DNA of 64,000 bases, from positions 62,001 to 126,000 of the forward strand of contig JBGAUE010000001.1 in the NCBI GenBank assembly GCA_044228795.1, given 5' to 3'. Below are positions 36,027-50,300 of this stretch, one piece after another. The notes beneath the pieces were generated by a model. That model was not told the origin of the DNA. It searched no databases and saw only the letters and a program-made list of their open reading frames with translations. Origin of the DNA: M0108 sp044228795. Lineage in GTDB: Bacteria; Pseudomonadota; Gammaproteobacteria; Chromatiales; Chromatiaceae. Both the position numbers and the translations under genes were made by a program. Numbering within the stretch: position 1 is the stretch's first letter; each line of letters starts with the position of its first letter.

Positions 36027-37112
36027 ATGAATCAAGAAACCATTTTGATCGTCGACGACGAACCCACCAACCTGTTTGTGCTCAATCAGGTGCTGCAAGG
36101 CCAATATCGGGTTCGTCCCGCCATATCGGGGGAGCGGGCCTTGCTGGCCGCCACGACGGCACCGCACCCCGACCTCATCCTGCTGGATGTCATGATGCCG
36201 AACATGGACGGCTACGCCGTCTTGCAGCAGTTACGCCACAACCCGGCAACCGCGGGCATACCGGTGATCTTCGTGACCGCCCTGGACGATGAGATCAACG
36301 AGGAACACGGCTTCCACCTCGGGGCCGTCGACTACATCGCCAAGCCCGTCAAACCGGTTGTGGTCCTGGCCAGGGTCCAAACCCATCTGGCACTCAAGCA
36401 GGCCCAAGATCGGTTGCAGCACCAGAACGCCTGGCTCGAGGCCGAAATCGTCCGGCGCATGGAGGAAATCCTGATTATTCAGGATGTCGGCATCCACGCC
36501 CTGGCGCAACTGGCCGAGACCCGTGACCCGGAAACGGGTAACCACATCCGCCGTACTCAGGAGTATGTGGCCCTGCTGGCCCAGGAACTGAAATCCCATC
36601 CCAGGTTCCGAGACACCCTCGACGACCACTTCATCCAGTTACTTACCAAGTCGGCGCCCTTGCATGATATTGGCAAGGTTGGCATACCGGACACCATCCT
36701 GCTCAAGCCGGGCAGGCTGACTCCAGAAGAGATGAGCATCATGCAGACTCACGCCAAACTCGGTGCGGATGCCATCGAACAGGCCGTGCGCGATACGGGA
36801 AAACCGGTGAAATTTCTGACCCTGGCCGTAGAAATCGCCCACTGGCACCATGAACGCTGGGACGGTAGCGGCTATCCGGATGGGCTCGCCGGCGATGCCA
36901 TACCCGTCTCGGCACGCTTGATGGCCCTGGCCGACGTGTTCGACGCCCTGATCTCGGTCCGGGTTTACAAGCCCCCTTACCCCCTGGATAAGGCACGCGA
37001 AATCATAGCGCAAGGTCGTGGAACCCATTTTGACCCGGACGTTGCGGATGCCTTCTTAGCCCGCTACGCGGATTTCGTTGCTATTGTCCAGAATTATCAG
37101 GGCGGGCTCTAA
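36027..37112 (+). CDS. Response regulator with HD-GYP domain
   Basis: The 361-residue protein joins a receiver (ILIVDDEPTNLFVL, phospho-Asp in LILLDVMMPNMDG, Lys in IAKPVKPVVV) to an HD-GYP domain (GNHIRRTQEYVALLAQEL, HDIGKVGIPDTILLKPGRL, HWHHERWDGSGYP), so it should hydrolyse cyclic-di-GMP under control of a histidine kinase. The arrangement matches two-component RpfG-like proteins. ATGs at 36027 and 36018 both fit. A remnant of another regulator follows. Confidence 0.92.
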   Translation: MNQETILIVDDEPTNLFVLNQVLQGQYRVRPAISGERALLAATTAPHPDLILLDVMMPNMDGYAVLQQLRHNPATAGIPVIFVTALDDEINEEHGFHLGAVDYIAKPVKPVVVLARVQTHLALKQAQDRLQHQNAWLEAEIVRRMEEILIIQDVGIHALAQLAETRDPETGNHIRRTQEYVALLAQELKSHPRFRDTLDDHFIQLLTKSAPLHDIGKVGIPDTILLKPGRLTPEEMSIMQTHAKLGADAIEQAVRDTGKPVKFLTLAVEIAHWHHERWDGSGYPDGLAGDAIPVSARLMALADVFDALISVRVYKPPYPLDKAREIIAQGRGTHFDPDVADAFLARYADFVAIVQNYQGGL

Positions 37113-37195
37113 AATCCAGTGCAACACCTGCAGCGCAAAGTTAAGGAATTGGTATGAAGGAAGGGCGCGACTTGATGGAAACCTGCCAACTGGGG

Positions 37196-37346
37196 GGCAA
37201 GCCTTTCCTCGCCAACCCCCCTTGCTTACGACGGGTTTGCGCATCTCTTCGCCGAACTGGGCATGTTCTGGGTACTCGTCCACCCGGGGCCGCCGGGGAT
37301 TGGGTCACAGCCTGACCACCACCTTAACCGAGGAGTCGCACCATGA
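37196..37346 (+). pseudogene. C-terminal remnant of an Rcp1-type response regulator (2), frameshifted
   Basis: Translation gives KPFLANP, then after one base too many in a run of six C (37216-37221) LAYDGFAHLFAELGMFWVLV and HPGPPG. This aligns with the end of the intact regulator at 39982-40437 (FVAKPVAFDEFAGVVAQLGM, YWVLVNRVPPE). The receiver core is absent. The stop (37344-37346) overlaps the ATG of the next gene. Confidence 0.75.
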
Positions 37347-38347
37347 AAGCAAACACAGCCCATGCCTTGGTCTCTCCAGGTAAGACCTTGATCCTGCTAG
37401 CGGTGATGTCCCTGATCACCGCCTGCGCCAAGACCCAGGCGCCGGAGCAGTTGGTATTCGCCGACCCTAACCAGACCATGGTTTCGCTGGTTTACATCGC
37501 CGAGGCGAAGGGCTACTTCAAGGACGAGAACCTGTCCGTCACCTACAAGAAATTCACCTCGGGTCGCGACGCCATGAACAGTGTGCTGGCCGGCGAAGCC
37601 GATGTGGGTGTGGCGACCGAGTTTCCCTTTGCCAACAACCTGCTGCAAGGCAAACCGCTGCGTATTCTGGGTACGCTGTTGCGAGCCAATCAATATGACG
37701 CGGTAGTGGCGCGACGAGATCGCGGCATCAAGGGGGCCGCCGATCTTGCCGGGAAACGCATTGGGGTGACTCCCAATACCAATTCCGAATTCATGTTGTC
37801 CACCATGCTGCGTGAGGAGGCCATTCCTGAAGACAAGGTCACCCGGGTTCCGCTCAAACCGGAGCAGATGGTAGATGCGCTGGAGCGTGGTGAGGTCGAT
37901 GGCATTGCCACCTGGTCGCCGCATATTGCCCATGCGCAGGAAGGGTTCGCCAAAGACCAGACCAGTACTTTGAGGACGCCGAGCTATATTGCCTTGACCT
38001 TGCTGGGTGTGCGTTCCGCTACCCTGGCGGAAAAGCACGAGGCCTTGCAGCGCTTGATCCGGGCCTTGGTGCGGGCAGAGGATTTTGTGAATGCCCATCG
38101 CGATGAGGCCTTGCAAATTGTCGTTGACCATCTTGCCATCGAAAAGCCTGAAAAACTTCAGGAAGATTGGCCAGAGTTGAAATTCCAGGTGCGTCTGGAC
38201 AATGTCCTTCTGACGGCCCTTGGGAACGAAGGTCGTTGGCTGGCGGCGCGGACAACGGCTCAACAGCCGGTACTCGATTACCGGGCGACCTTTGCGCCGG
38301 AGTTCCTCGAGGCCGTACGTCCCCAGTACGTGACCGTCCAACAGTGA
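37343..38347 (+). CDS. NMT1/SsuA-like substrate-binding lipoprotein
   Basis: The 334-residue protein has a lipoprotein signal (LITAC lipobox at about 24-28) and the type II periplasmic-binding fold of NMT1/TauA/SsuA proteins (SLVYIAEAKGYFKDENLSV, AGEADVGVATEFPFANNL, LAGKRIGVTPNTNSEF). GAGGAG precedes the ATG. There is no ABC permease or ATPase beside it; a histidine kinase follows at once. It probably presents a small ligand (possibly nitrate, sulfonate or pyrimidine-like) to the kinase rather than to a transporter. Confidence 0.85.
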   Translation: MKANTAHALVSPGKTLILLAVMSLITACAKTQAPEQLVFADPNQTMVSLVYIAEAKGYFKDENLSVTYKKFTSGRDAMNSVLAGEADVGVATEFPFANNLLQGKPLRILGTLLRANQYDAVVARRDRGIKGAADLAGKRIGVTPNTNSEFMLSTMLREEAIPEDKVTRVPLKPEQMVDALERGEVDGIATWSPHIAHAQEGFAKDQTSTLRTPSYIALTLLGVRSATLAEKHEALQRLIRALVRAEDFVNAHRDEALQIVVDHLAIEKPEKLQEDWPELKFQVRLDNVLLTALGNEGRWLAARTTAQQPVLDYRATFAPEFLEAVRPQYVTVQQ

Positions 38348-38359
38348 GCAGTGAAGGCC

Positions 38360-39970
38360 ATGCATGAGCGAAATTTTCAGTTCGGCAGCATCGCGACCAA
38401 TGTGATGCTGCCGTGGCTGCTGCTGACCCTGATCATTTCGGGTCTGACGGGATACCGTTACTATCAGACACAGCAACTGGCGGAGCTCGAGTCCCACGGT
38501 CATTTGCATCGCCGGGCGTCCCTGCTGGCCAGTGACCTGCGCTTTCTGGCACAGGCGCGATGGTCAGACGCGCTGGCCTATCATGCGACCCACGATCGGG
38601 AATTTGTTGAACGTTTCCAGCAGCGTGATGCCGAAACCTTAGATAAAATTGAAGAACTCTCACATCTGTTTGATGGTGACGATCTCCATGCACATAACCC
38701 CGCCAACAATGATGCGGCACTGTTGGACAGTTACGTCACCGTGCGAGCGGGTCATATAGCACTTTACCAGAGCTTTTTAACGGCAATCGAAACGGGCGAC
38801 CTGGAGCGCCAGGCCAGCCTGATCCCCTTGCTGGTCGACAAGATTCGACTCGTGCGTGCCGCACTCGACGATCTGACGAGTTATCACACCAAGAACGAGA
38901 TGCGGTTTGAAGCGGTTCAAGCTGCGCAGGAGCGGCAGGCGAATACCCTGTTTGTCGGTTTGCTGAGCGCGCTGATTCTCGTTGGAGGGATTTTTTCCTG
39001 GTTGCAGACGCAGAGCATCGTGCGCCCGATTAGCGAACTGACGAAAGCCGCCAAGATAATCGGCGCTGGCGGGAAAGCGGATCTGGCGCGATTTTCAGGA
39101 AGGGGCGAAATCGGTGACATGAGCGAGGCCTTGTCGGCTATGGTGCTAGCCTTGCGCAGGTCGCGCCAGGAGGTCATGGACCAAAAGGACCAGCTCGCAC
39201 TGGCGTATGCCGAGGTGGAAGACAAGGTAAAAACTCGTACCGCAGAGCTCTCGCGGCGTACCGCCGAACTGGAAACCGCGAACAAGGATCTGGAGGGCTT
39301 CAGCTATTCCGTTTCCCATGACCTGCGTGCGCCCCTGCGAGCCATCGATGGTTTCATTGCCATTTTGCAGGAGGACTATGCCGCGCAACTGGATGCCGAA
39401 GGCCGGCGCCTGTTCGGCATCGTCAGCGACAATGCCCGCAAGATGAGCCACCTGATCGACGACATCCTCGCCTTCTCGCGCGCCGGTCGGCTGGAACTCA
39501 ACCACTTGCCTGTCAACATGAATGCCCTGGTCGACGAGATTTGGGACAATCTTGCCGAGCAGCGCGGTGATCGACCCTTTGATTTCCATCATACGGAGTT
39601 GCCGATGGTAGCGGGTGATCCTCGGGCCTTGCGTCAAATCTGGCAAAACCTGCTGGGCAATGCGATCAAATTTACCCGCGATCGCCAGCCGGCGCGTATC
39701 GAGGTGAGCGCAGAACGGCGTGACGACCTGGTCTGGTTCTCTGTCAAGGACAATGGCGCCGGTTTCAAACAGGACTACCAGGATAAGCTGTTCGGCCTGT
39801 TCCAACGGCTGCATGGCATGGACGAATTCCAGGGCACCGGCGTCGGCTTGGCGATCGTCAAGCGTTTCGTGCAAAAGCATGGCGGCCAGGTGCTGGCCGA
39901 AGGTGAGGTTGGTAGCGGCGCCACCTTTCGGTTCGGGCTGCCGGCCCATCCAGATCAGCCACTTTCTTGA
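38360..39970 (+). CDS. Membrane histidine kinase with HAMP
   Basis: The 536-residue protein has two membrane helices (about 14-34 and 200-222) around a helical periplasmic domain, a HAMP (TQSIVRPISELTKAAKIIG), a coiled coil, a phytochrome-type HisKA (YSVSHDLRAPLRAI) and a HATPase (NLLGNAIKFTRD, DNGAGF, FQGTGVGLAIVK). A GTG at 38351 is an alternative start; neither has a strong ribosome site. With the lipoprotein before and the regulator after, it forms a ligand-sensing system. Confidence 0.9.
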   Translation: MHERNFQFGSIATNVMLPWLLLTLIISGLTGYRYYQTQQLAELESHGHLHRRASLLASDLRFLAQARWSDALAYHATHDREFVERFQQRDAETLDKIEELSHLFDGDDLHAHNPANNDAALLDSYVTVRAGHIALYQSFLTAIETGDLERQASLIPLLVDKIRLVRAALDDLTSYHTKNEMRFEAVQAAQERQANTLFVGLLSALILVGGIFSWLQTQSIVRPISELTKAAKIIGAGGKADLARFSGRGEIGDMSEALSAMVLALRRSRQEVMDQKDQLALAYAEVEDKVKTRTAELSRRTAELETANKDLEGFSYSVSHDLRAPLRAIDGFIAILQEDYAAQLDAEGRRLFGIVSDNARKMSHLIDDILAFSRAGRLELNHLPVNMNALVDEIWDNLAEQRGDRPFDFHHTELPMVAGDPRALRQIWQNLLGNAIKFTRDRQPARIEVSAERRDDLVWFSVKDNGAGFKQDYQDKLFGLFQRLHGMDEFQGTGVGLAIVKRFVQKHGGQVLAEGEVGSGATFRFGLPAHPDQPLS

Positions 39971-39981
39971 AGGAGTCAGTC

Positions 39982-40437
39982 ATGAACGTAACAGATTTCG
40001 TCGTCGATATCCTCCTGGTTGAAGACAACCCCAGTGATGCCGAGTTGGCGTTGCGGTCCCTGAAAAAGCATAACCTGGCCAACCGCGTCTTCTGGGCCAA
40101 GGATGGCGAAGAGGCGCTCGACTATTTGTTCCATCGCGGCGCATTTTCCGATTCAGCCAATTCCTTGCCCCGGGTCGTGCTGCTTGATCTGAGACTGCCC
40201 AAGGTGGATGGCATCGAGGTCCTGAAGCAGATTCGTGCTACCCCGGAGACCTGCGAACTCCCGGTTGTGGTGCTCACCTCCTCCAAGGAAGAGCGTGACG
40301 TCATGGACACCTACAATCTGGGGGTCAATAGTTTTGTCGCCAAACCCGTTGCCTTCGACGAGTTTGCCGGTGTGGTCGCCCAGCTCGGCATGTACTGGGT
40401 GCTGGTGAACCGGGTGCCACCGGAAATTCGGCCCTAG
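39982..40437 (+). CDS. Rcp1-type response regulator, single receiver
   Basis: The 151-residue protein is a receiver with DILLVEDNPSDAELALR, phospho-Asp in VVLLDLRLPKVDG, VLTSSKEERDV and the FVAKPVAFDEF end. The type is common beside phytochrome-like kinases. AAGGAG at 39970-39975 favours the ATG at 39982. It has no output domain, so it probably relays phosphate to another protein, perhaps the hybrid kinase or an HD-GYP protein. Confidence 0.92.
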   Translation: MNVTDFVVDILLVEDNPSDAELALRSLKKHNLANRVFWAKDGEEALDYLFHRGAFSDSANSLPRVVLLDLRLPKVDGIEVLKQIRATPETCELPVVVLTSSKEERDVMDTYNLGVNSFVAKPVAFDEFAGVVAQLGMYWVLVNRVPPEIRP

Positions 40438-40439
40438 CC

Positions 40440-44738
<4,299 letters not shown>

Positions 44739-45361
44739 ATACCGATGCCATGCGCATCAGGTCACAGCGCCCTTCTCCGCAGAATGCCTGAAGCTGTTCG
44801 GCAATGGCCACGGGCGTACCTTGCGGACTGTGAACAAAAGCCGATTACCGCCGCTGCCGGCCATGGAGAGCGAAGCGAAGGCCGGTAGTCCCCGGAAGGC
44901 GTCGGCGCGAGCGTGCCGCCGGAGGGGCGTAGGGGCCACCGGTCCCAAAGCCGTGGAGGCGGTATGCAGAGCGCATCCGACACGCCGTCGAGCCATTCGT
45001 CGTAGGGTCATGGCAGAGTCCGACCGTCCCCACAGGGGACACGTCGTGACGGAGCCGTGACCCGGAGCGGGGCGGCCGGGGCCTCATGGTTGTCGCCGAG
45101 CGCAAGGCGAAAGGGGGACTGGGATGTCCCGTTTCGCATCCTGAGCACGGCGACACTCCGAATGATTCCATTCGCAATCGTGGTTTCCAGGGTGCCAAAC
45201 AGTCGTCGACGGATCTGTTCGTCGTGGGACAAGGAGCCCGTCGCTACAGCCCCGCGTGGCGGTTACCGCAACCCTCCCTCAGTTGTTGGGGTGGCGGGAA
45301 CCCCACTCAATAAGGTTGACCGTGCTTGTTGGCCCACCCAAAAGGCCCTATAGTCGAGGCC
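44739..45361. other. Long non-coding-looking region rich in potential hairpins
   Basis: About 620 bases without a convincing gene. CCGGCC (44857-44862) pairs with GGCCGG (44880-44885), and GC-rich hairpins continue to about 45130. GGGGT/ACCCC lies near 45290-45306. Short open frames on both strands (for example 45008-45232 minus) lack family resemblance. It may be a structured RNA or a decayed mobile element. Confidence 0.4.
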
Positions 45362-45718
45362 ATGACTAGGTTTCAGCGATCAACCCGGATTCTCGTGGCC
45401 CTCTGCCTGCTGATTATGCAGGTGCAGGTGTGGGCGTCCGAGACCCTCGGGTGCCGACTTGAAGCCCGCCTACTCAGCGGTGATTCCACCGCTTGTCCCC
45501 TGCATCAGGCGATCGGGTCTCAGCCCACCCAGACCAACCCGAGTTGCCTGCTCGACTGCCAGCGGTGCGCCCTGCTGTGCCTGGCCGGTGTGCCCGCCTT
45601 GTTGGCATCCGCACCGGTCTTGCCCCGCCTGGATTCCGTGCAAATCGCCGACCCCACGCCCGGCCGCCACTTCTACCGCTTTACCCCCGACTCCCCCCTC
45701 CGCCCTCCCATCGGCTGA
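45362..45718 (+). CDS. Small Cys-rich exported protein (DUF2946-like)
   Basis: The 118-residue protein has a signal peptide (cleaved about residue 25, VWA) and a mature part with Cys in LGCRLEA, ACPLHQ, SCLLDCQRCALLC. Similar small proteins are found before metal efflux genes. The Cys and His could bind copper or silver. An upstream ATG at 45326 would add 12 unlikely residues. It is 113 bases before the efflux adaptor. Confidence 0.65.
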   Translation: MTRFQRSTRILVALCLLIMQVQVWASETLGCRLEARLLSGDSTACPLHQAIGSQPTQTNPSCLLDCQRCALLCLAGVPALLASAPVLPRLDSVQIADPTPGRHFYRFTPDSPLRPPIG

Positions 45719-45831
45719 TCGACTCCGCAAGGTGTATTAGGTTGCTGGCTCGGTGAGGGTGCGCCATCTTCCCCGGGCGGTTTGAGTGCGCGATCACGCG
45801 GCTGCCGCGGCGATCCTCCCAGGAGTTCGAT

Positions 45832-47346
45832 ATGTCCCATTTCGCCTTTTCTCCCGCCCTTGCGGGCCTTGCCAGGCTGTCCGCCCTGGCCCTTGTCGTG
45901 ATATCGCTGGCCAGTTGCAGCGACCCAACGCCGGCGCCAACCGAGACCCTGAAGCAGGCATTGGGTGACACCGCGACAGAACACGCCAAGAAGCACCTCG
46001 ACCCCAAGTATGTCTGCCCCATGCATCCCCAGATCGTGCGCGGCGAACCCGGCACCTGCCCCATTTGCGGTATGACGCTGGTGCCGAAGGCGCTGGACTC
46101 CGACCAGAACGCGGGCGCCGGGGCGGGCGCGGACAAAACCGAGCCGGCCCAGTCCCCGAACCCTAACCGCAAGGTGCTCTATTGGTACGACCCCATGATG
46201 CCCGAGCAGCGTTTCGACCAGCCCGGCCCCTCGCCCTTCATGGCAATGGACCTGGTGCCGCGGTACGCGGATGAGGATGCCGGTGGCGATGCCGGGGCTT
46301 CGGCGGCAGGGGCCGGCGATGGAGGCCACCCCGGCGTCACCCTGAGCGCGGCCGTCGTCCAGAACCTGGGGGTGCGCACCGCTAAGGTGCAACGGGGCAC
46401 CCTGGCGCGGGCGGTGCGGGCGGTCGGCCGGATCGCGTACGACGAGGAACGTTTAGCTCACGTTCATCCCCGGGCGGCGGGCTGGATCGAGCAGCTCGCC
46501 GTGCGGGCCGAGGGTGAACCCGTCAAAAAAGGTCAAGAGCTGGCGTCCTTCTATGCCCCGGACATCCTCTCGGCCCAGGTCGATTTCTTGATCGCCACCG
46601 AGCCCCGGGGGCCCGGGGAACGCAAGGTCAAGGCCGACAAGGCGCGCAACCTGCTGCGCCTGCTCGAGGTACCCGAGGCGGTCATCCGGGACATCGAACG
46701 CACCCGCGAGACCCGCAACACGGTCCCCATATTGGCCCCGGAGGATGGCATCATCACCCAGTTGATGGCCCGCGAGGGCATGTACGTCGCCCCCGGCAGC
46801 GAGATGTTCGTCATCGCCGACCTGTCCCAGGTGTGGGTCCTGGTGGATGTGTTCGAACACCAACTCGCCTGGATCTCGGCGGGCCTGCCGGCGCAGATCC
46901 AGGTATCGGCCTATCCCGGACGCATCTGGAAGGGCCAGGTGGATTATCTCTACCCTGACCTTGACCCCAAGACCCGCACCTTGCGGGTGCGGCTGGTCTT
47001 TCCCAATCCGGACCTGGAACTCAAGCCCAATATGTTCGCCGATGTGGCGATCGAAGGCCTGCCTCAGGCCAATGTGCTGAGCATCCCTCGCGAGGCCCTG
47101 ATTGCGACCGGTGAGCGGGAGAGCGTGGTCAAATCCCTGGGGGAGGGCCGCTTCCAGCCGGTAAATGTGGTGACCGGGATGCGTTCGGGGGAGACGGTGG
47201 AGATCCTGTCGGGCTTGCAGGAGGGGGACCAGGTGGTGGTCTCCGGCCAGTTCCTGATCGACTCCGAGTCGAGCCTCCAGGCCAGCTTCCGGCGCCTGTC
47301 GGACCAGCCATCAACCCCGGTGCCCGCTACCGGGCACCAGGACTGA
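45832..47346 (+). CDS. cusB: CusB-type heavy-metal efflux adaptor lipoprotein
   Basis: This 504-residue membrane-fusion protein is a lipoprotein (LASC lipobox, Cys 29). A heavy-metal-binding domain has CPMHP at 62-66 and CPICGM at 76-81, and a second, CusB-type segment reads YWYDPMMPEQRFDQPGPSPF and MAMDLVP. The lipoyl and barrel domains follow (GWIEQLAVRAEGEPVKKGQ, PEDGIITQLMAREGMYVAPG). It should deliver Cu(I)/Ag(I) to CusA in the periplasm. It lies 9 bases before cusA. No outer-membrane cusC is seen. Confidence 0.92.
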   Translation: MSHFAFSPALAGLARLSALALVVISLASCSDPTPAPTETLKQALGDTATEHAKKHLDPKYVCPMHPQIVRGEPGTCPICGMTLVPKALDSDQNAGAGAGADKTEPAQSPNPNRKVLYWYDPMMPEQRFDQPGPSPFMAMDLVPRYADEDAGGDAGASAAGAGDGGHPGVTLSAAVVQNLGVRTAKVQRGTLARAVRAVGRIAYDEERLAHVHPRAAGWIEQLAVRAEGEPVKKGQELASFYAPDILSAQVDFLIATEPRGPGERKVKADKARNLLRLLEVPEAVIRDIERTRETRNTVPILAPEDGIITQLMAREGMYVAPGSEMFVIADLSQVWVLVDVFEHQLAWISAGLPAQIQVSAYPGRIWKGQVDYLYPDLDPKTRTLRVRLVFPNPDLELKPNMFADVAIEGLPQANVLSIPREALIATGERESVVKSLGEGRFQPVNVVTGMRSGETVEILSGLQEGDQVVVSGQFLIDSESSLQASFRRLSDQPSTPVPATGHQD

Positions 47347-47355
47347 GGGGGCACC

Positions 47356-50300
47356 ATGGACAAGGTCATCGATTGGTCGATCCGTAACCGCTTCCTGGTC
47401 CTGCTGGCTACGGCGCTGCTGACTGCCTGGGGCCTCCTGGCCCTGCGCCAGACCCCCCTGGACGCCATCCCCGATCTGTCGGACGTACAGGTCATCATCC
47501 GCACCAACTTCCCCGGCCAATCCCCGCGGGTCGTGGAGGATCAGCTCACCTATCCCATTGCCACTACCATGCTGGGGGTGCCCGGTGCCCAGACGGTACG
47601 CGGCTTCTCCATGTTCGGAGACTCCTTTGTCTACGTCATCTTCAAGGATGGGACCGACCTCTATTGGGCGCGGTCGCGGGTCCTGGAGTACCTGAACCAG
47701 ACGGCGGCGCTCCTGCCGGCGGGTGTCACCCCCCGGCTGGGTCCGGACGCCACCGGCGTCGGTTGGGTTTACAGCTATGCCCTGGTGGACCGCACGGGTG
47801 GACAGGATCTGGCGCAACTGCGCAGCCTCCAGGACTGGTTCCTCAAGTTCGAATTGCAGACCGTTCCCGGGGTGGCGGAGGTAGCCACCGTGGGCGGTAT
47901 GGTGCGTCAGTATCAGGTGGTGGCCGACCCCGAGAAGCTGCGCGCCTACGGTATCCCATTGGCGCGTCTGTCCGCGGCCATTCGCGACGCCAACCAGGAG
48001 GTAGGCGGCTCGGTGGTGGAACTGGGGGAGGCGGAATACATGGTCCGCAGCCGTGGCTATCTTCAGACCCTGGAGGATCTGGAAACCATCCCCGTGGACG
48101 TCACCGCCACCGGCACTCCCGTACTGTTGCGCGACCTGGCACGTGTCCAGGTGGGACCGGAGATGCGCCGGGTGGTGGCGGACCTGGACGGCGAGGGGGA
48201 AGTGACCGGCGGCATCGTCGTAATGCGCTACGGGGAGAACGCCCTCACCACCATCGCGGCGGTGAAGCAGAAGCTGGCGGAGCTCCAGCAGGGTCTGCCC
48301 GCGGGCGTGGAGATAGTCCCCACCTACGACCGCTCGGCGCTCATCCTGCGGGCGGTGGACAATCTCAAGGACAAACTCATCGAGGAGTTCATCGTGGTTG
48401 CCCTGGTGAGCCTGGTGTTCCTGTTCCACCTGCGCTCAAGCCTGGTTGCCATCGTCAGTCTGCCGCTCGGGGTGCTGGCGGCCTTCATCATCATGCGTCA
48501 CCAGGGCATCAATGCCAACATCATGTCACTGGGCGGCATCGCCATCGCCATCGGGGCCATGGTGGACGCGGCCATTGTCATGATCGAGAACGCCCACAAG
48601 CACCTGGAACGTTATCACCAGGCCTACGGACACGCCCCCCGCGGCAATGAGCACTGGCAGGTGATCCGGGAGGCCGCCGCGGAGGTTGGCCCGGCGCTCT
48701 TTTTCTCCCTGCTCATCATTACCCTGAGCTTCGTGCCCGTGTTCACCCTGGAGGCGCAGGAGGGGCGACTGTTCGCGCCGCTCGCCTACACCAAGACCTT
48801 CGCCATGGCCGCGGCGGCGGGGCTGTCCGTCACCCTGGTGCCGGTCCTCATGGGCTACTTCATCCGCGGACGCATCCCGAAGGAGGATCGCAACCCCCTC
48901 AATCGGTTGCTGATCTGGGCCTATCGGCCCCTGCTGCGCGCCGTCCTGGCGGCCCCGCGAGCGACCATCGCGGCGTCGGTGCTGATCGTGCTGAGCCTGG
49001 TGGTACCCCTCTATGGGGTTGCGGGACTGTTGGAACCCTTGAAGTGGCCGGTCCAGGCGCTGAGCCTGGTGGACCGGGGTGCCGCCTCCGGGCCGGCCCT
49101 GGCGCGGATCGCAGGCTGGCAACAGGGTCTGGCGGAGCGTTGGCGGGCCTTGACCGGAGGCGTACCGGCCCTGGCGCGACTCAGCTCGGGCCTGGGTTCG
49201 GAGTTCATGCCCGAACTCGACGAGGGCGACCTCATGTACATGCCTACCACCCTGCCGGGGCTCTCCATCGGCAAGGCCCAGGAGCTGCTGCAACAGACCG
49301 ACCGGCTGATCGCGAGTGTGCCCGAGGTGGAACGGGTCTTTGGCAAGATCGGCCGCGCGGACACCGCCACGGACCCAGCACCCCTCACCATGGTCGAGAC
49401 CGTCATCCAGTTCAAACCACGAGACCAATGGCGGGATGGCATGACGGTCGAGCGGCTCATCGAGGAGCTGGATGCCACCGTGCGTCTGCCCGGCGTCACC
49501 AACGCCTGGGTCATGCCCATTAAGACCCGCATCGATATGCTCGCCACCGGCATCAAGACCCCAGTGGGGATCAAGGTCGCGGGGGCGGACCTCGGGGAGA
49601 TCGAACGCATCGGCCAGGAACTCGAGCGCGTCCTGCGCCAGGTGCCGGGAACCGCCTCGGTCTTCTCCGAGCGAGTCGCCGGTGGGCGCTATATCGAGAT
49701 CCGCCCGGATCGGGTGGCGGCGGCGCGGGTGGGGCTCAATATCGGCGATATCAACCAGGTAGTAGCGGCAGCGGTGGGCGGCATCAACATTACCCAGACC
49801 GTGGAGGGGCTGGAGCGCTACCCAGTCAATCTGCGCTTCCCGCGCGAGCAGCGCGACGATGTGCAGAAGCTGCGCGAACTACCCTTGGTCACCCCCACCG
49901 GGGCCCAGGTACCCCTGGGGCAGATCGCCACGGTGGAGATCGTGGACGGCCCGCCGATGCTCAAAAGCGAGAATGCGCGCATCAATGGCTGGACCTTCGT
50001 CGATATCCGCGGGGTGGACCTGGGCACCTATGTCGCCGCCGCCCAGGCCAAGGTCCGTAAGGAGGTCAAGTTGCCGCCCGGCTATTCCATCGCCTGGTCC
50101 GGACAGTACGAATACATGTTGCGCGCCAAGGAACGGTTAAACCAGGTGGTGCCCTTCACCCTGGTCATCATCTTCGTGCTGCTGTATCTGATCTTCCGGC
50201 GCGCTACCGAGGCCTGGCTGGTGATGTTTTCCTTGCCTTTCGCCCTGGTGGGCGGGTTCTGGCTGATCTATCTGTTGGGCTACAACCTGTCGGTGGCCGT

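Noticed and set aside
45008..45232. Minus-strand frame of 74 codons in the hairpin-rich gap
   Set aside because: It has a natural-looking start but no family, and frames of similar length exist on both strands in the same place.
45057..45353. Plus-strand frame of 98 codons in the hairpin-rich gap
   Set aside because: It shows no signal peptide, domain or ribosome site; it looks like translated structured DNA.
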